Assembly (NCBI RefSeq): GCF_026168105.1
Contig: NZ_LBMW01000005.1
Location: 124,001 to 188,000, forward strand
DNA length: 64,000 bases
Origin: Streptomyces hygroscopicus
GTDB lineage: Bacteria; Actinomycetota; Actinomycetes; Streptomycetales; Streptomycetaceae
Reading direction: 5' to 3'
In this document: positions 17,296 to 26,358 of the stretch, piece after piece
Numbering within the stretch: position 1 is the first letter of the stretch
Layout of the letters: every line of letters starts with the position of its first letter
The notes under the pieces: generated by a model
Told to the model about the DNA's origin: nothing
Seen by the model: the letters and a program-made list of their open reading frames with translations, nothing else
The model's database searches: none
Made by a program: the position numbers and the translations under genes

Positions 17296-18558
17296 TTACT
17301 GACTTTCAAAACGGGACATAGTCATAGCAATTGCGGCGTAGATAACAGCGACCGTGACCACCAGGACGGCTGAGCGACCGTCAGGCGGCAGCATCAGGGC
17401 GGCAACACCGGCCGCACCGACGAAGGCGACGTTGAAGAGCACGTCGTAGACGGAGAAGATACGGCCGCGGAAACCGTCCTCGACCGTGGACTGGACGATC
17501 GTGTCCGTGGAGATCTTCGCGCCCTGGGTGATCAGCCCCAGGACGAAGGCCGCGACCATCAGGGGAACGGTGGCGAACGGGAGGCCGAGCGCGGGTTCGA
17601 GAACCGCGGCGGCCGCGGCGCACACAACGATCCAACGGCGTGGACCGAGCCGTCCCGCGGCCCACGGCGTCACGACGGCCGCGGCGAAGAACCCGGCGCC
17701 GGACACCCCCAGCGCCACACCCAGCAGAGCGAGTCCCTCTTTCGGGTTCGAAGACAGGGCGTACCGGCACAGCATCAGCAGAAGCACCAGCAGCGCGCCG
17801 TAGCAGAACCGCATCAGCGTCATCGCCGCCAGTGCCCAGGCTGCCTCCCGCCGCGGAGGGGCCGCCAGATGCCGTACGCCCGCCACCAGGTCGCGGGTGG
17901 CGTCGACGACGGCCCTGCCCAGCCGTGGCGGCATCGACTCCCGGTCGGGACCCAGCAGGTTCGGTGCCAGGCTCAACGAAGCGAGAGCGGCGGCGAGATA
18001 CAGGGCCGCGCCCAGCAGCACCACCGCGGCGTCCGAGTCCGCAGCCACCAGGCGTACGGCGAAGGCGAGTCCGCCGCCCGCGGTGGCGGCGAGCGTCCCG
18101 GCCGTCGGTGAGAGCGAGTTGGCCATCACCAGACGTTCGTCGTCGACCACCCGGGGCAGCGCCGCGGACAGGCCCGCGAGGACGAAGCGGTTGACCGCGG
18201 TGACGCACAGCGCCGAGACGTAGAAGAGCCAGTCCGGGACATGGCTCAGCATGAGGGCGGCCGTCGCGCAGGCCAGCAGGGTCCGTAGGAGGTTGCCGTA
18301 GAGGAAGACCTGGCGGCGTCGCCAGCGGTCCAGCAGGACACCCGCGAAGGGGCCGACGAGCGAGTACGGCAGGAGCAGCACGGCCATCGCGGAGGCGACG
18401 GCGGCGGCCGATGCCTGCTTCTCGGGGGAGAAGACGACATAGGTGGCGAGCGCGACCTGGTAGACGCCGTCGGCCCCCTGGGAGAGCAGCCGTACGGCGA
18501 GCAGGCGCCGGAAGCCCTGGAAGCGCAGCAGAACACTCAGGTCGCGCACGACGGACAT
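17296..18558 (-). CDS. MFS transporter (efflux-type, about 12 helices)
   Basis: A 420-residue major facilitator superfamily protein. Start at ATG 18558 (MSVVRDLSVLLRFQGFRRLLAVRLLSQGADGVYQVALATY), which is the usual N-terminus of this drug-efflux-like group; the frame extends upstream only because of GC bias. The motif A loop appears as GVLLDRWRRRQVFLYGN between helices 2 and 3. Two six-helix bundles are separated by a cytosolic loop near residue 200-230. Substrate unknown. It lies downstream of ino1 with an 80-base gap on the same strand and could be co-transcribed. Confidence 0.85.
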   Translation of the reverse strand: MSVVRDLSVLLRFQGFRRLLAVRLLSQGADGVYQVALATYVVFSPEKQASAAAVASAMAVLLLPYSLVGPFAGVLLDRWRRRQVFLYGNLLRTLLACATAALMLSHVPDWLFYVSALCVTAVNRFVLAGLSAALPRVVDDERLVMANSLSPTAGTLAATAGGGLAFAVRLVAADSDAAVVLLGAALYLAAALASLSLAPNLLGPDRESMPPRLGRAVVDATRDLVAGVRHLAAPPRREAAWALAAMTLMRFCYGALLVLLLMLCRYALSSNPKEGLALLGVALGVSGAGFFAAAVVTPWAAGRLGPRRWIVVCAAAAAVLEPALGLPFATVPLMVAAFVLGLITQGAKISTDTIVQSTVEDGFRGRIFSVYDVLFNVAFVGAAGVAALMLPPDGRSAVLVVTVAVIYAAIAMTMSRFESQ

Positions 18559-18635
18559 GAGGCACAGCCTCACATACACGCAGGGTCCCCGGGCACATGG
18601 CCCGGGGACCCGGTCAGGACCAGCGACGGACGGTC

Positions 18636-19718
18636 CTAGCGCTCGACCTCGCCCCGGATGAACTTCTCGACGCTCTCGCGGGCCTCGTCGTCGAAGTACT
18701 GGACCGGCGGGGACTTCATGAAGTACGAGGACGCGGACAGCACGGGGCCGCCGATGCCGCGGTCCTTGGCGATCTTCGCGGCGCGCAGGGCGTCGATGAT
18801 GACACCCGCGGAGTTCGGGGAGTCCCACACCTCGAGCTTGTACTCCAGGTTCAGCGGGACGTCGCCGAAGGCACGGCCCTCGAGGCGGACGTACGCCCAC
18901 TTGCGGTCGTCGAGCCAGGCCACGTAGTCGGACGGGCCGATGTGGACGTTCTTCTCGCCGAGGTCCCGGTCGGGGATCTGGGAGGTGACGGCCTGCGTCT
19001 TGGAGATCTTCTTCGACTCCAGGCGGTCACGCTCGAGCATGTTCTTGAAGTCCATGTTGCCGCCGACGTTCAGCTGCATGGTGCGGTCCAGGACGACGCC
19101 CCGGTCCTCGAACAGCTTCGCCATGACGCGGTGCGTGATGGTGGCGCCGACCTGCGACTTGATGTCGTCACCGACGATCGGCACGCCCGCCTCGGTGAAC
19201 TTGTCCGCCCATTCCTTCGTGCCGGCGATGAAGACCGGGAGGGCGTTGACGAAGGCGACCTTGGCGTCGATGGCGCACTGGGCGTAGAACTTCGCCGCGT
19301 CCTCGGAGCCGACGGGCAGGTAGCAGACGAGGACGTCGACCTGCCGGTCCTTGAGGACCTGGACGACGTCGACCGGCTCCTCGGCGGACTCCTCGATGGT
19401 GGCGCGGTAGTACTTGCCGAGACCGTCGAGGGTGTGGCCGCGCTGGACCGTCACGCCAGTGGTCGGGACGTCGCAGATCTTGATGGTGTTGTTCTCGGAG
19501 GCGCCGATGGCGTCCGCCAGGTCGAGGCCGACCTTCTTGGCGTCCACGTCGAACGCGGCGACGAACTCGATGTCACGGACGTGGTAGTCGCCGAACTGAA
19601 CATGCATCAGACCCGGCACCTTGGACGCCGGGTCGGCGTCCTTGTAGTACTCGACTCCCTGCACCAGCGATGCGGCGCAGTTGCCCACGCCGACGATGGC
19701 TACGCGAACCGAACCCAT
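18636..19718 (-). CDS. ino1: Inositol-3-phosphate synthase
   Basis: A 360-residue actinobacterial myo-inositol-1-phosphate synthase that converts glucose 6-phosphate to inositol 3-phosphate with NAD, the first step to mycothiol and phosphatidylinositol. The NAD-binding [13 protein letters not shown] is at about 8-20; [10 protein letters not shown] and the family's GGNMDFKNM are present. I chose ATG 19718 (MGSVRVAIV), with agggag upstream. It follows the PadR gene with a 44-base gap on the same strand, so the two probably form one operon controlled by that repressor. The link to mycothiol fits the nearby thioredoxin genes but is not direct evidence. Confidence 0.95.
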   Translation of the reverse strand: MGSVRVAIVGVGNCAASLVQGVEYYKDADPASKVPGLMHVQFGDYHVRDIEFVAAFDVDAKKVGLDLADAIGASENNTIKICDVPTTGVTVQRGHTLDGLGKYYRATIEESAEEPVDVVQVLKDRQVDVLVCYLPVGSEDAAKFYAQCAIDAKVAFVNALPVFIAGTKEWADKFTEAGVPIVGDDIKSQVGATITHRVMAKLFEDRGVVLDRTMQLNVGGNMDFKNMLERDRLESKKISKTQAVTSQIPDRDLGEKNVHIGPSDYVAWLDDRKWAYVRLEGRAFGDVPLNLEYKLEVWDSPNSAGVIIDALRAAKIAKDRGIGGPVLSASSYFMKSPPVQYFDDEARESVEKFIRGEVER

Positions 19719-19762
19719 TCCGGTTGCTCCCTGTGTGTACGAGGTGAAGCCCCGACTGGACC

Positions 19763-20443
19763 TCACGTGGTGGTGTCGTCGGACGGATCCGGCCGGGTGC
19801 TGTCCCGGTGCCGGGGCAGGCCGCCCGTCTCTCCAGATGTGCTGTCGTGAGCGGAGCCGTCGGCGGCGGAACCCCTGAGGTCCCGTCCGGCCCGCTCGCT
19901 CTCGATGAGCTCGTTCAGCCAGCGCACTTCGCGCTCCACGGACTCCATCCCGTGGCGCTGGAGCTCGAGGGTGTAGTCGTCGAGGCGCTCCCGGGTGCGC
20001 GCCAGCGAGACGCGCATCTTCTCCAGACGCTCCTCCAGTCGGCTGCGGCGCCCCTCGAGGACGCGCATGCGGACATCACGGGACGTCTGTCCGAAGAAGG
20101 CGAAACGAGCGGCGAAGTGCTCGTCCTCGTAGGCGTCAGGACCCGTCTGGGAGAGCAGTTCCTCGAAGTGCTCCTTACCTTCCGCCGTCAACCGGTAGAC
20201 GATCTTGGCGCGGCGTCCTGAGAGCGGAGCGGCGAGGGCGTCGTCCGGGTCGCCGCCCGACTCCTCGGTCAACCAGCCGTTCGTGACCAGCGTCTTGAGG
20301 CAGGGGTAGAGCGTCCCATAGCTGAACGCGCGAAATACACCCAGTGATGTATTGAGTCGCTTGCGCAGCTCATAGCCGTGCATCGGGGACTCGCGGAGCA
20401 GGCCCAGGACGGCGAACTCGAGGATCCCGGAACGCCGGCTCAT
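19763..20443 (-). CDS. PadR-family transcriptional regulator
   Basis: A 226-residue regulator. An N-terminal winged helix ([54 protein letters not shown]) shows the PadR hallmark, and a C-terminal helical part with a coiled-coil-like stretch ([25 protein letters not shown]) should dimerise. ATG 20443 is preferred because aggagggagg precedes it. A strong inverted repeat 50 bases upstream is a likely operator for autoregulation. It leads an operon with ino1, so it may set inositol supply; the effector is unknown. Confidence 0.87.
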   Translation of the reverse strand: MSRRSGILEFAVLGLLRESPMHGYELRKRLNTSLGVFRAFSYGTLYPCLKTLVTNGWLTEESGGDPDDALAAPLSGRRAKIVYRLTAEGKEHFEELLSQTGPDAYEDEHFAARFAFFGQTSRDVRMRVLEGRRSRLEERLEKMRVSLARTRERLDDYTLELQRHGMESVEREVRWLNELIESERAGRDLRGSAADGSAHDSTSGETGGLPRHRDSTRPDPSDDTTT

Positions 20444-20816
20444 GCGCGCCTCCCTCCTGTCGCTGTCTCGTCGCATGGTCTTTATGTCGAGCTGATGTAT
20501 CGACTCGATACATCATGACGATAGAACGCGTCTCCGTATGCGACAAGAGGGGGCATGGTGAACGGGGTCACATCACCGATTCGTAGGATGCGAGTTGCCT
20601 GATTTGGGGTGAACTTATGAGCTCGGGGGGTTTTGGCGGTGCGTAGTCTGTGCGGCATGCACACCAACGGGAACCGAGTGACGGCAGGAGGCGTCCTCGT
20701 CCTTGGTGCAGTACGGGTGAATGACAAAACGACCGCATCCGTACTTCGGGGGGACCGGAAACCAGCCGCCGTCTCCAGGCGCGCCAGGATGCGCCTGCCC
20801 GAGGAGTAGTCGTTCG
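20444..20816. promoter_or_regulatory. Divergent promoter region between padR and the PBP gene
   Basis: A 373-base gap with no credible gene. It contains the PadR inverted repeat at 20493-20515 and AT-richer sequence around 20550-20640 likely to hold the PBP promoter; no hexamers were assigned with confidence. Confidence 0.5.
20493..20515. promoter_or_regulatory. Inverted repeat, putative PadR operator
   Basis: tgatgtatcg (20493-20502), spacer act, cgatacatca (20506-20515): perfect 10-base arms. It contains atgt and acat half-sites like those PadR proteins bind, and lies 50 bases upstream of padR. Confidence 0.75.
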
Positions 20817-23486
20817 ATGAGCGAGCACCGTCGCAAACCGCCGCAGCCGCAGGGAGGCGGACGTGCCGCGGCCCGACGCGGCCAGTCGCCGCCCTCCGGC
20901 CGCCGCGCGACACCGCGAGGCGCCACCGGGTCCCCGTCCGCTTCCTATGGAGCGGGAGGTGAGGAGCGCCCGTACGGTGGTCGTGCCGAGGCCCGGCGGG
21001 CGGCACAGAGAAGTGGGGGCGCACGACGGAGAGGGTCCGAGGAGCCGGGATACGGTCCCGGTGGTCCGAGCGGGCCTGGTCGGGGCAGAGGGCGCAACCC
21101 CGCCCCCGCCAAGAAGCACTTCATCGACTACCCGCGTGCAGGCAAGTCCGGGGTCGGGCGCTGGCTGCCGTCGTGGAAGCTGGTGACGGGCCTGTTCATC
21201 GGCTTCATAGGGAGCCTGGTCGCGGTAGCGGGCATTGGGTACGCGATGGTGAGCGTCCCGAACGTGGCCCAGACCGCGACCGCGCAGAACAACGTCTACT
21301 ACTGGTCCGACGGCACGCCGATGGTCGCCACCGGCGGTGAGATCAACCGGCAGATCATCAACTACTCGGAGATCCCCAGGGAGATGCGGTACGCCGTGAT
21401 CTCGCAGGAGAACAAGACCTTCGAGACCGACAGCGGTGTCGACCCGAGCGGCATCGCACGCGCCGTCCTCAACATGGCGCGCGGTGGCCAAACACAGGGT
21501 GGCTCGACCATCACGCAGCAGTACGTCAAGAACGCGATGCTGAACGACCAGTCGCAGACCGTCTCCCGGAAATTCAAGGAGATCTTCGTCGCGATCAAGG
21601 TGGGTGCCGTGGTCCCCAAGGACCAGATCATGGCCGGCTACCTGAACTCGGCGTACTTCGGCCGCGGCGCCTACGGCCTCCAGGCGGCGTCCCGCGCCTA
21701 CTTCAACAAGGAAGCCAAGAGCCTGAACCCGGGCGAGTGTGCCTTCCTGGCGGCGATGGTCAAGGGCGCCACCTACTACGACCCGGCGGGTGCGACGTCC
21801 ATCGACCCGGCCGCCACTCCCCAGGCCAACAGCAAGCGGGCCCTGGCGCAGATGCAGGACACGCTCAACAAGATGGTCCAGTACGGCCACCTGAGCGCCG
21901 CGGAGCGGGCAAAGTACACAACGCTGCCCACGGTCCAGAACCCGCGGTCCAACACCCGGCTCAGCGGTCAGATCGGTTATCTCGTCGACCTGGCCAACAG
22001 CTACCTCATGACCCACAGCAGTGAGACCGGGATCACTCCGGACAAGCTGCGGCAGGGTGGCTACCAGATCCACACGACCTTCAACCGGAAGAAGGTCGAT
22101 GAGCTCGAGAAGGCCGTCAAGAAAGTCCAGCAGGCCAACATCAAGCCCAAGCTGCGCCCGAACACGGACACACACGTCCAGTTCGGCGGAGCCTCTGTGA
22201 ACCCGGCCTCCGGTGCCATCGAGGCGATCTACGGCGGTGAGGACGCCACCAAGCACTTCACCAACAACGCCGACTCGACCGGTGCCCAGGTGGGTTCGAC
22301 GTTCAAGCCGTTCGTGCTGGCGGCGGCCATGCAGGACGGCATTCGCAATCCCCACGGGGGCCCCTCTCAAGCCCAGGACGAACGCACCCAGATCTCACCC
22401 AAGAGCCTGTACAGCGGTCAGAACAAGCTCAAGATCAAGAACTACGACAAGACCGTCTGGACCGACAAGGACGGTAAGGAGTGGCTGCAGACGAACGACG
22501 GCAACGAGTCGGTGGGGAACCCGCCCAACTACCAGATCGACCTTCGTGAGGCGATGCGGGCATCGGTCAACTCCGCCTACGTCCAGCTGGGCATGGATGT
22601 CGGCCTGGACAAGGTCGAGCAGGCGGCCGAGAACGCGGGCATCCTGAAGTCCAGCATGGCCAGCTCCAACTACCCGTCGTTCTCCATCGGCACTTCTTCC
22701 CCGAGCGCGATCCGCATGGCAGGTGCCTACGCCACCTTCGCCGCCAGCGGCACCCAGAACGACCCGTATTCGGTCGACAAGGTGACGAGCAAGGACGGGA
22801 CGATCTTCCAGCACGTCAAGAAGCCCACCAATGCCTTCACCTCGGCGGTCGCCGACAACGTGACCGACGTCCTGAAGACCGTGGTCGACAAGGGCACCGG
22901 TACCGCCGCGCAGCTGCCGGGCCGTGATGTCGCGGGCAAGACCGGTACGACGGACGGCAACAAGTCCGCCTGGTTCGTCGGGTACACCCCGCAGCTGTCG
23001 ACCGCGATCGGCATGTACCGCATGGACGACAACGAGACCAGCAAGAACCGCCAGTTCCTCCAGATGTACGGGACAGGCGGTCAGAAGAAGATTCACGGTG
23101 CCTCATTCCCCGCCGAGATCTGGCACGACTACATGGCGGAAGCGCTCAAGGGGCAGCCCGCGGAGTCTTTCCCGACTCCCCAGCCCATTGGAGTGGTGGT
23201 CAACGGCGCTCCGAGCCCGAGCGTGACGCCCACCCCCACGCCGAGCATCACGCCGAGCCCGACGCCGAGCCCGACGCCGAGCAAGTCGCTGCTCTCCCCT
23301 TCGCCCACGCCGAGCAACACCTGTAGCAACTTCGGCTGGAACTGTGTCCCGAACGGTGGCACCGGCAATGGAGGCACGGACGCCGGCGGCACGGGCGGAG
23401 TGACCTCGACGCCGACAGAATCCACCGGTACCGGAAGCTCCCGGGGCAATGGCAACGGAGGGCTCTTCGGAGGCCCGAACGGGTAG
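20817..23486 (+). CDS. Class A penicillin-binding protein (transglycosylase/transpeptidase)
   Basis: An 889-residue bifunctional peptidoglycan synthase. Order: a basic, Gly/Arg-rich cytoplasmic tail (about 1-115), one transmembrane helix (about 120-146), a GT51 glycosyltransferase domain with the catalytic region SQENKTFETDSGVDPSGIARA and GGSTITQQYVKN, then a transpeptidase domain with STFK (S494), SVN (S583) and KTGT (K708). The C-terminus is a Thr/Pro/Ser tail with repeated PTPSPTPS units ending in Gly/Asn-rich sequence. ATG 20817 was chosen over 20721 because the conserved basic tail begins there and gaggag precedes it. It extends glycan strands with lipid II supplied by MurJ. A tandem parS pair follows. 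Confidence 0.93.
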   Translation: MSEHRRKPPQPQGGGRAAARRGQSPPSGRRATPRGATGSPSASYGAGGEERPYGGRAEARRAAQRSGGARRRGSEEPGYGPGGPSGPGRGRGRNPAPAKKHFIDYPRAGKSGVGRWLPSWKLVTGLFIGFIGSLVAVAGIGYAMVSVPNVAQTATAQNNVYYWSDGTPMVATGGEINRQIINYSEIPREMRYAVISQENKTFETDSGVDPSGIARAVLNMARGGQTQGGSTITQQYVKNAMLNDQSQTVSRKFKEIFVAIKVGAVVPKDQIMAGYLNSAYFGRGAYGLQAASRAYFNKEAKSLNPGECAFLAAMVKGATYYDPAGATSIDPAATPQANSKRALAQMQDTLNKMVQYGHLSAAERAKYTTLPTVQNPRSNTRLSGQIGYLVDLANSYLMTHSSETGITPDKLRQGGYQIHTTFNRKKVDELEKAVKKVQQANIKPKLRPNTDTHVQFGGASVNPASGAIEAIYGGEDATKHFTNNADSTGAQVGSTFKPFVLAAAMQDGIRNPHGGPSQAQDERTQISPKSLYSGQNKLKIKNYDKTVWTDKDGKEWLQTNDGNESVGNPPNYQIDLREAMRASVNSAYVQLGMDVGLDKVEQAAENAGILKSSMASSNYPSFSIGTSSPSAIRMAGAYATFAASGTQNDPYSVDKVTSKDGTIFQHVKKPTNAFTSAVADNVTDVLKTVVDKGTGTAAQLPGRDVAGKTGTTDGNKSAWFVGYTPQLSTAIGMYRMDDNETSKNRQFLQMYGTGGQKKIHGASFPAEIWHDYMAEALKGQPAESFPTPQPIGVVVNGAPSPSVTPTPTPSITPSPTPSPTPSKSLLSPSPTPSNTCSNFGWNCVPNGGTGNGGTDAGGTGGVTSTPTESTGTGSSRGNGNGGLFGGPNG

Positions 23487-23500
23487 CTGTCACGCACTGT

Positions 23501-23514
23501 GTTTCACGTGAAAC
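23501..23514. other. parS site (perfect, tandem pair, left)
   Basis: Perfect gtttcacgtgaaac, centre 19 bp from the next. Confidence 0.95.
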
Positions 23515-23519
23515 GCTCC

Positions 23520-23533
23520 GTTTCACGTGAAAC
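23520..23533. other. parS site (perfect, tandem pair, right)
   Basis: Perfect gtttcacgtgaaac; the two sites fall about two helical turns apart. Confidence 0.95.
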
Positions 23534-23544
23534 ACAGGCCGGAG

Positions 23545-23579
23545 GAGGGCCGTCATACCGAGCAGGTGTGGCGGCCCTC
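23545..23579 (+). terminator. Hairpin after the PBP gene
   Basis: Arms gagggccg (23545-23552) and cggccctc (23572-23579), downstream of the parS pair and 37 bases before the GT87 start. Confidence 0.55.
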
Positions 23580-23615
23580 GGTGCTTTCTCAGACTGATGC
23601 GGCAGGATGAGGCAC

Positions 23616-25124
23616 ATGCCCAGTGCAGAGACGACGCGAGCGAGCGTCCATGAGCCGGACCGGGTGCGGCCGACCAAGGAGGACGAGGTCGCCGCGGCCG
23701 GCAGCGAGCTGATCGGCGGTCCCATCGGACGGCGCGCACTGCTCGGGACGTCCTGGTGGACTCCCGTGCGGGTCGTGGCGCTCGTGGCGATCGGAATGTT
23801 CGCTCTCGGCATGGTCCAGAAGCTGCCCTGCTACGACAGCGGCTGGTTCTTCGGCGCCAGCTCGCAGTACACGCACGCGTGCTACTCGGACATCCCGCAC
23901 CTCTATCAGGGGCGCGGTTTCGCCGATGGGCTCGTGCCCTACTTCGACAAGCTCACCGGCGACATGGACTACCTCGAGTATCCGGTGCTCACCGGTGTGT
24001 TCATGGAGGTTGCTTCCTGGCTGACGCCGGGCAGCGGCGCCCTCCAGGCCCGTGAGCAGACCTACTGGATGGTCAACGCAGGGATGCTCATGGTGTGCGC
24101 CGCGGTCATCGCCGTGTGCACCGCGAGGATCCACCGTCGCCGCCCCTGGGACGGCCTCCTGGTCGCCCTCGCGCCCGCCTTCGCGCTGACCGCCACCATC
24201 AACTGGGATCTGCTTGCCGTGGCCCTGCTGGCCGCCGCGATGCTGATGTGGTCGCGTGGCCGGGCTCTCGCCTTCGGCGTCCTGGTCGGTCTTGCCACTG
24301 CCGCCAAGTTCTATCCGTTCCTGGTGCTGGGCCCGCTCCTCGTGCTGTGCTGGAGGGCCGGCAGGTGGCGGGAGTTCTGTACCGCCCTCCTGGGCGCGGT
24401 GGGCGCGTGGCTCGTGGTCAACGCGCCGGTGATGTTCCTTGCCCCCGAGGGCTGGGCGAAGTTCTACCGCTTCAGCCAGGAGCGTGGCGTCGACTTCGGT
24501 TCGATCTTCCTGTTCATCTCGCGCTGGTTCAACATCGAGATCACCAAGGACGTCGCCAACACCAGTGCCTTGATCATGATGGTGGTTGTCTGCGCGGGCC
24601 TCGCCGCGATGACGCTGACGGCGCCGCGCCGTCCGCGCTTCGCACAGCTTGCGTTCCTGATCGTGGCGGCGTTCATCCTCACCAACAAGGTCTACTCGCC
24701 GCAGTACGTGCTGTGGCTGGTCCCCCTCGCCGCGCTGGCCCGGCCGCGCTGGCGGGACTTCCTGATCTGGCAGGCGTGCGAGGTGGCGTACTTCCTGGGC
24801 ATCTGGATGTACCTCGCGTACACGACCAGCGGAGACGCCCACAAGGGCCTGCCGACGGAGGGATACCAACTCGCCATCGCCGTCCATCTGCTGGGGACGT
24901 TCTACCTGTGCGCCGTGGTCGTACGCGACATCTTCATGCCGGACCGGGACATGGTGCGCCGGGCCGGTGACGACGACCCGTCGGGTGGTGTGCTGGACGG
25001 GGCGCCGGATGTCTTCGTGCTGGGCGCCGCGGCCCATCCGCCGCGCCACGCGGTGCACTTCGAAGGGCCCCAGGTGGAGTGGGGCAGCCGGGGCGCGGAG
25101 CCCACGGGCAACGGTTCGCTCTGA
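23616..25124 (+). CDS. GT87-family polyprenyl-phosphate-dependent glycosyltransferase
   Basis: A 502-residue integral membrane protein of the GT-C fold. The acidic catalytic region near the first extracytoplasmic loop is visible (PYFDKLTGDMDYLEYPVLTG); about 10 helices follow with LATAAKFYPFLVLGPLL and NKVYSPQYVLWLVPL, typical of GT87 mannosyltransferase-like enzymes. GT-C enzymes use polyprenyl-phosphate sugars; acceptor unknown, probably an envelope lipid or protein. Start at ATG 23616 (MPSAETTRASVHEPD); an ATG at 23607 is also possible. It follows the PBP gene on the same strand, and its end converges with the racemase-like gene. Confidence 0.83.
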   Translation: MPSAETTRASVHEPDRVRPTKEDEVAAAGSELIGGPIGRRALLGTSWWTPVRVVALVAIGMFALGMVQKLPCYDSGWFFGASSQYTHACYSDIPHLYQGRGFADGLVPYFDKLTGDMDYLEYPVLTGVFMEVASWLTPGSGALQAREQTYWMVNAGMLMVCAAVIAVCTARIHRRRPWDGLLVALAPAFALTATINWDLLAVALLAAAMLMWSRGRALAFGVLVGLATAAKFYPFLVLGPLLVLCWRAGRWREFCTALLGAVGAWLVVNAPVMFLAPEGWAKFYRFSQERGVDFGSIFLFISRWFNIEITKDVANTSALIMMVVVCAGLAAMTLTAPRRPRFAQLAFLIVAAFILTNKVYSPQYVLWLVPLAALARPRWRDFLIWQACEVAYFLGIWMYLAYTTSGDAHKGLPTEGYQLAIAVHLLGTFYLCAVVVRDIFMPDRDMVRRAGDDDPSGGVLDGAPDVFVLGAAAHPPRHAVHFEGPQVEWGSRGAEPTGNGSL

Positions 25125-25153
25125 GCGAACATGGCGTGGAGGCGCCACGCACG

Positions 25154-25182
25154 AGGCCGTACGCGGGTTCCGTGTACGGCCT
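25154..25182. terminator. Bidirectional hairpin between GT87 and racemase-like genes
   Basis: Arms aggccgtac (25154-25162) and gtacggcct (25174-25182), followed by ttgttc on the plus strand, in a convergent junction. Confidence 0.7.
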
Positions 25183-25205
25183 TTGTTCGTGCGCCCGCCT
25201 TGCGC

Positions 25206-26237
25206 TCAGCGGTCCACGAGCCGGTCGAACTGTGTGGTCGTGTGCCGCAGATGGGCCACGAGTTCGTCGCCGACCTTCGGCTCCGTGGCGTCCGCGGGAA
25301 CGAACAGGATCGAGACCTGCATGTGCGGGGGCTCGGCGAACCAGCGCTGCTTGCCCGCCCAGACGAAAGGCGAAAGGTTCCGGTTCACCGTCGCGAGGCC
25401 GGCCCGGGCGACGCCCTTGGCGCGCGGCATGACGCCGTGCAGGGCCTTGGGGGCCTCCAGACCCACCCCGTGCGACGTTCCGCCCGCCACGACGACCAGG
25501 AAGCCGTCCGAGGCCGCCTTCTGCTGCCGGTAGCCGAAGCGGTCGCCTTTGGAGACGCGCGTGACGTCAAGGACGGCTCCGCGGTACTCGGTCGATTCAT
25601 GGTCGCCCAGCCACAGCCGGGTGCCGATGCGGGCGCGGAAACGCGTCTGCGGGAACTGCTGCTGCAGTCGGATCAGTTCCTCGGCCTTGAGGTGGCTGAC
25701 GAACATCGTGTGCAGGGGCAGCCGGGCCGCGCGCAGCCGGTCCATCCAGCCGATGACCTCCTCGACGGCGTCGGAGCCGTCGGTGCGATCCAGCGGCAGG
25801 TGGATGGCGAAACCCTCGAGGCGGACATTCTCTATGGCGGCGTGCAGTTGCGGCAGGTCCTGCTCGCTCACACCGTGCCGCTTCATCGAGGACATGACCT
25901 CGATGACCACACGGGCGCCCACGAGCCCGTAGACGCCGTCCACGGACGACACCGAACGGATGACGCGGTCCGGCAGCGGCACGGGCTCCTCGCCGCGCCG
26001 GAAGGGCGTCAGTACCAGCAGGTCGCCGCCGAACCAGTCCTTGATCCGAGCTGCCTCGTACGTGGTGCCCACGGCGAGGATGTCCGAGCCGAGACGCGTG
26101 GCCTCTTCCGCCAGCCGTTCGTGGCCGAATCCGTAGCCGTTGCCCTTGCAGACGGGGACGAGTCCGGGGAACTGCTCCTGCACGTGCTTGTGATGTGCCC
26201 GCCAGCGCGCGGTGTCGACGTAGAGCGTGAGCGCCAT
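25206..26237 (-). CDS. Alanine racemase-like PLP protein
   Basis: A 343-residue protein with the alanine racemase N-terminal TIM-barrel. The PLP-binding lysine is in VCKGNGYGFG (K31). The C-terminal half is degenerate for a racemase: where true Alr enzymes have the catalytic tyrosine in GYADG, this reads VVVAGGTSHGVG. Lysine chemistry is kept but two-base racemisation is doubtful, so the protein may act as another PLP enzyme or as a PLP carrier. It lies 121 bases downstream of femX on the same strand, suggesting a joint role in wall peptide modification. A canonical alr is expected elsewhere. Confidence 0.78.
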   Translation of the reverse strand: MALTLYVDTARWRAHHKHVQEQFPGLVPVCKGNGYGFGHERLAEEATRLGSDILAVGTTYEAARIKDWFGGDLLVLTPFRRGEEPVPLPDRVIRSVSSVDGVYGLVGARVVIEVMSSMKRHGVSEQDLPQLHAAIENVRLEGFAIHLPLDRTDGSDAVEEVIGWMDRLRAARLPLHTMFVSHLKAEELIRLQQQFPQTRFRARIGTRLWLGDHESTEYRGAVLDVTRVSKGDRFGYRQQKAASDGFLVVVAGGTSHGVGLEAPKALHGVMPRAKGVARAGLATVNRNLSPFVWAGKQRWFAEPPHMQVSILFVPADATEPKVGDELVAHLRHTTTQFDRLVDR

Positions 26238-26358
26238 GGCCGGTCCCGGAACCTTTCTCGTGGGCTGTGGTGTGTCAGAGGTCTGAAGGGGAATTGTGAC
26301 GGATCCGCCGGGCCGGCGGGTGGTGCCGGGCCGCCTGAGGGCCCGGCACGCGTCGCTG

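Larger units (their letters stand above)
23497..23537. repeat. 19-bp inverted repeat made of two tandem parS sites
   Basis: Left arm 23497-23515 and right arm 23519-23537 are perfect reverse complements separated by ctc; each arm itself contains a full parS, so the structure has two alternative foldings. It begins 10 bases after the PBP stop. Confidence 0.85.

Noticed and set aside
20721..20816. Extended N-terminus of the PBP from ATG 20721
   Set aside because: The upstream residues have no family match and the better start with gaggag is 20817.
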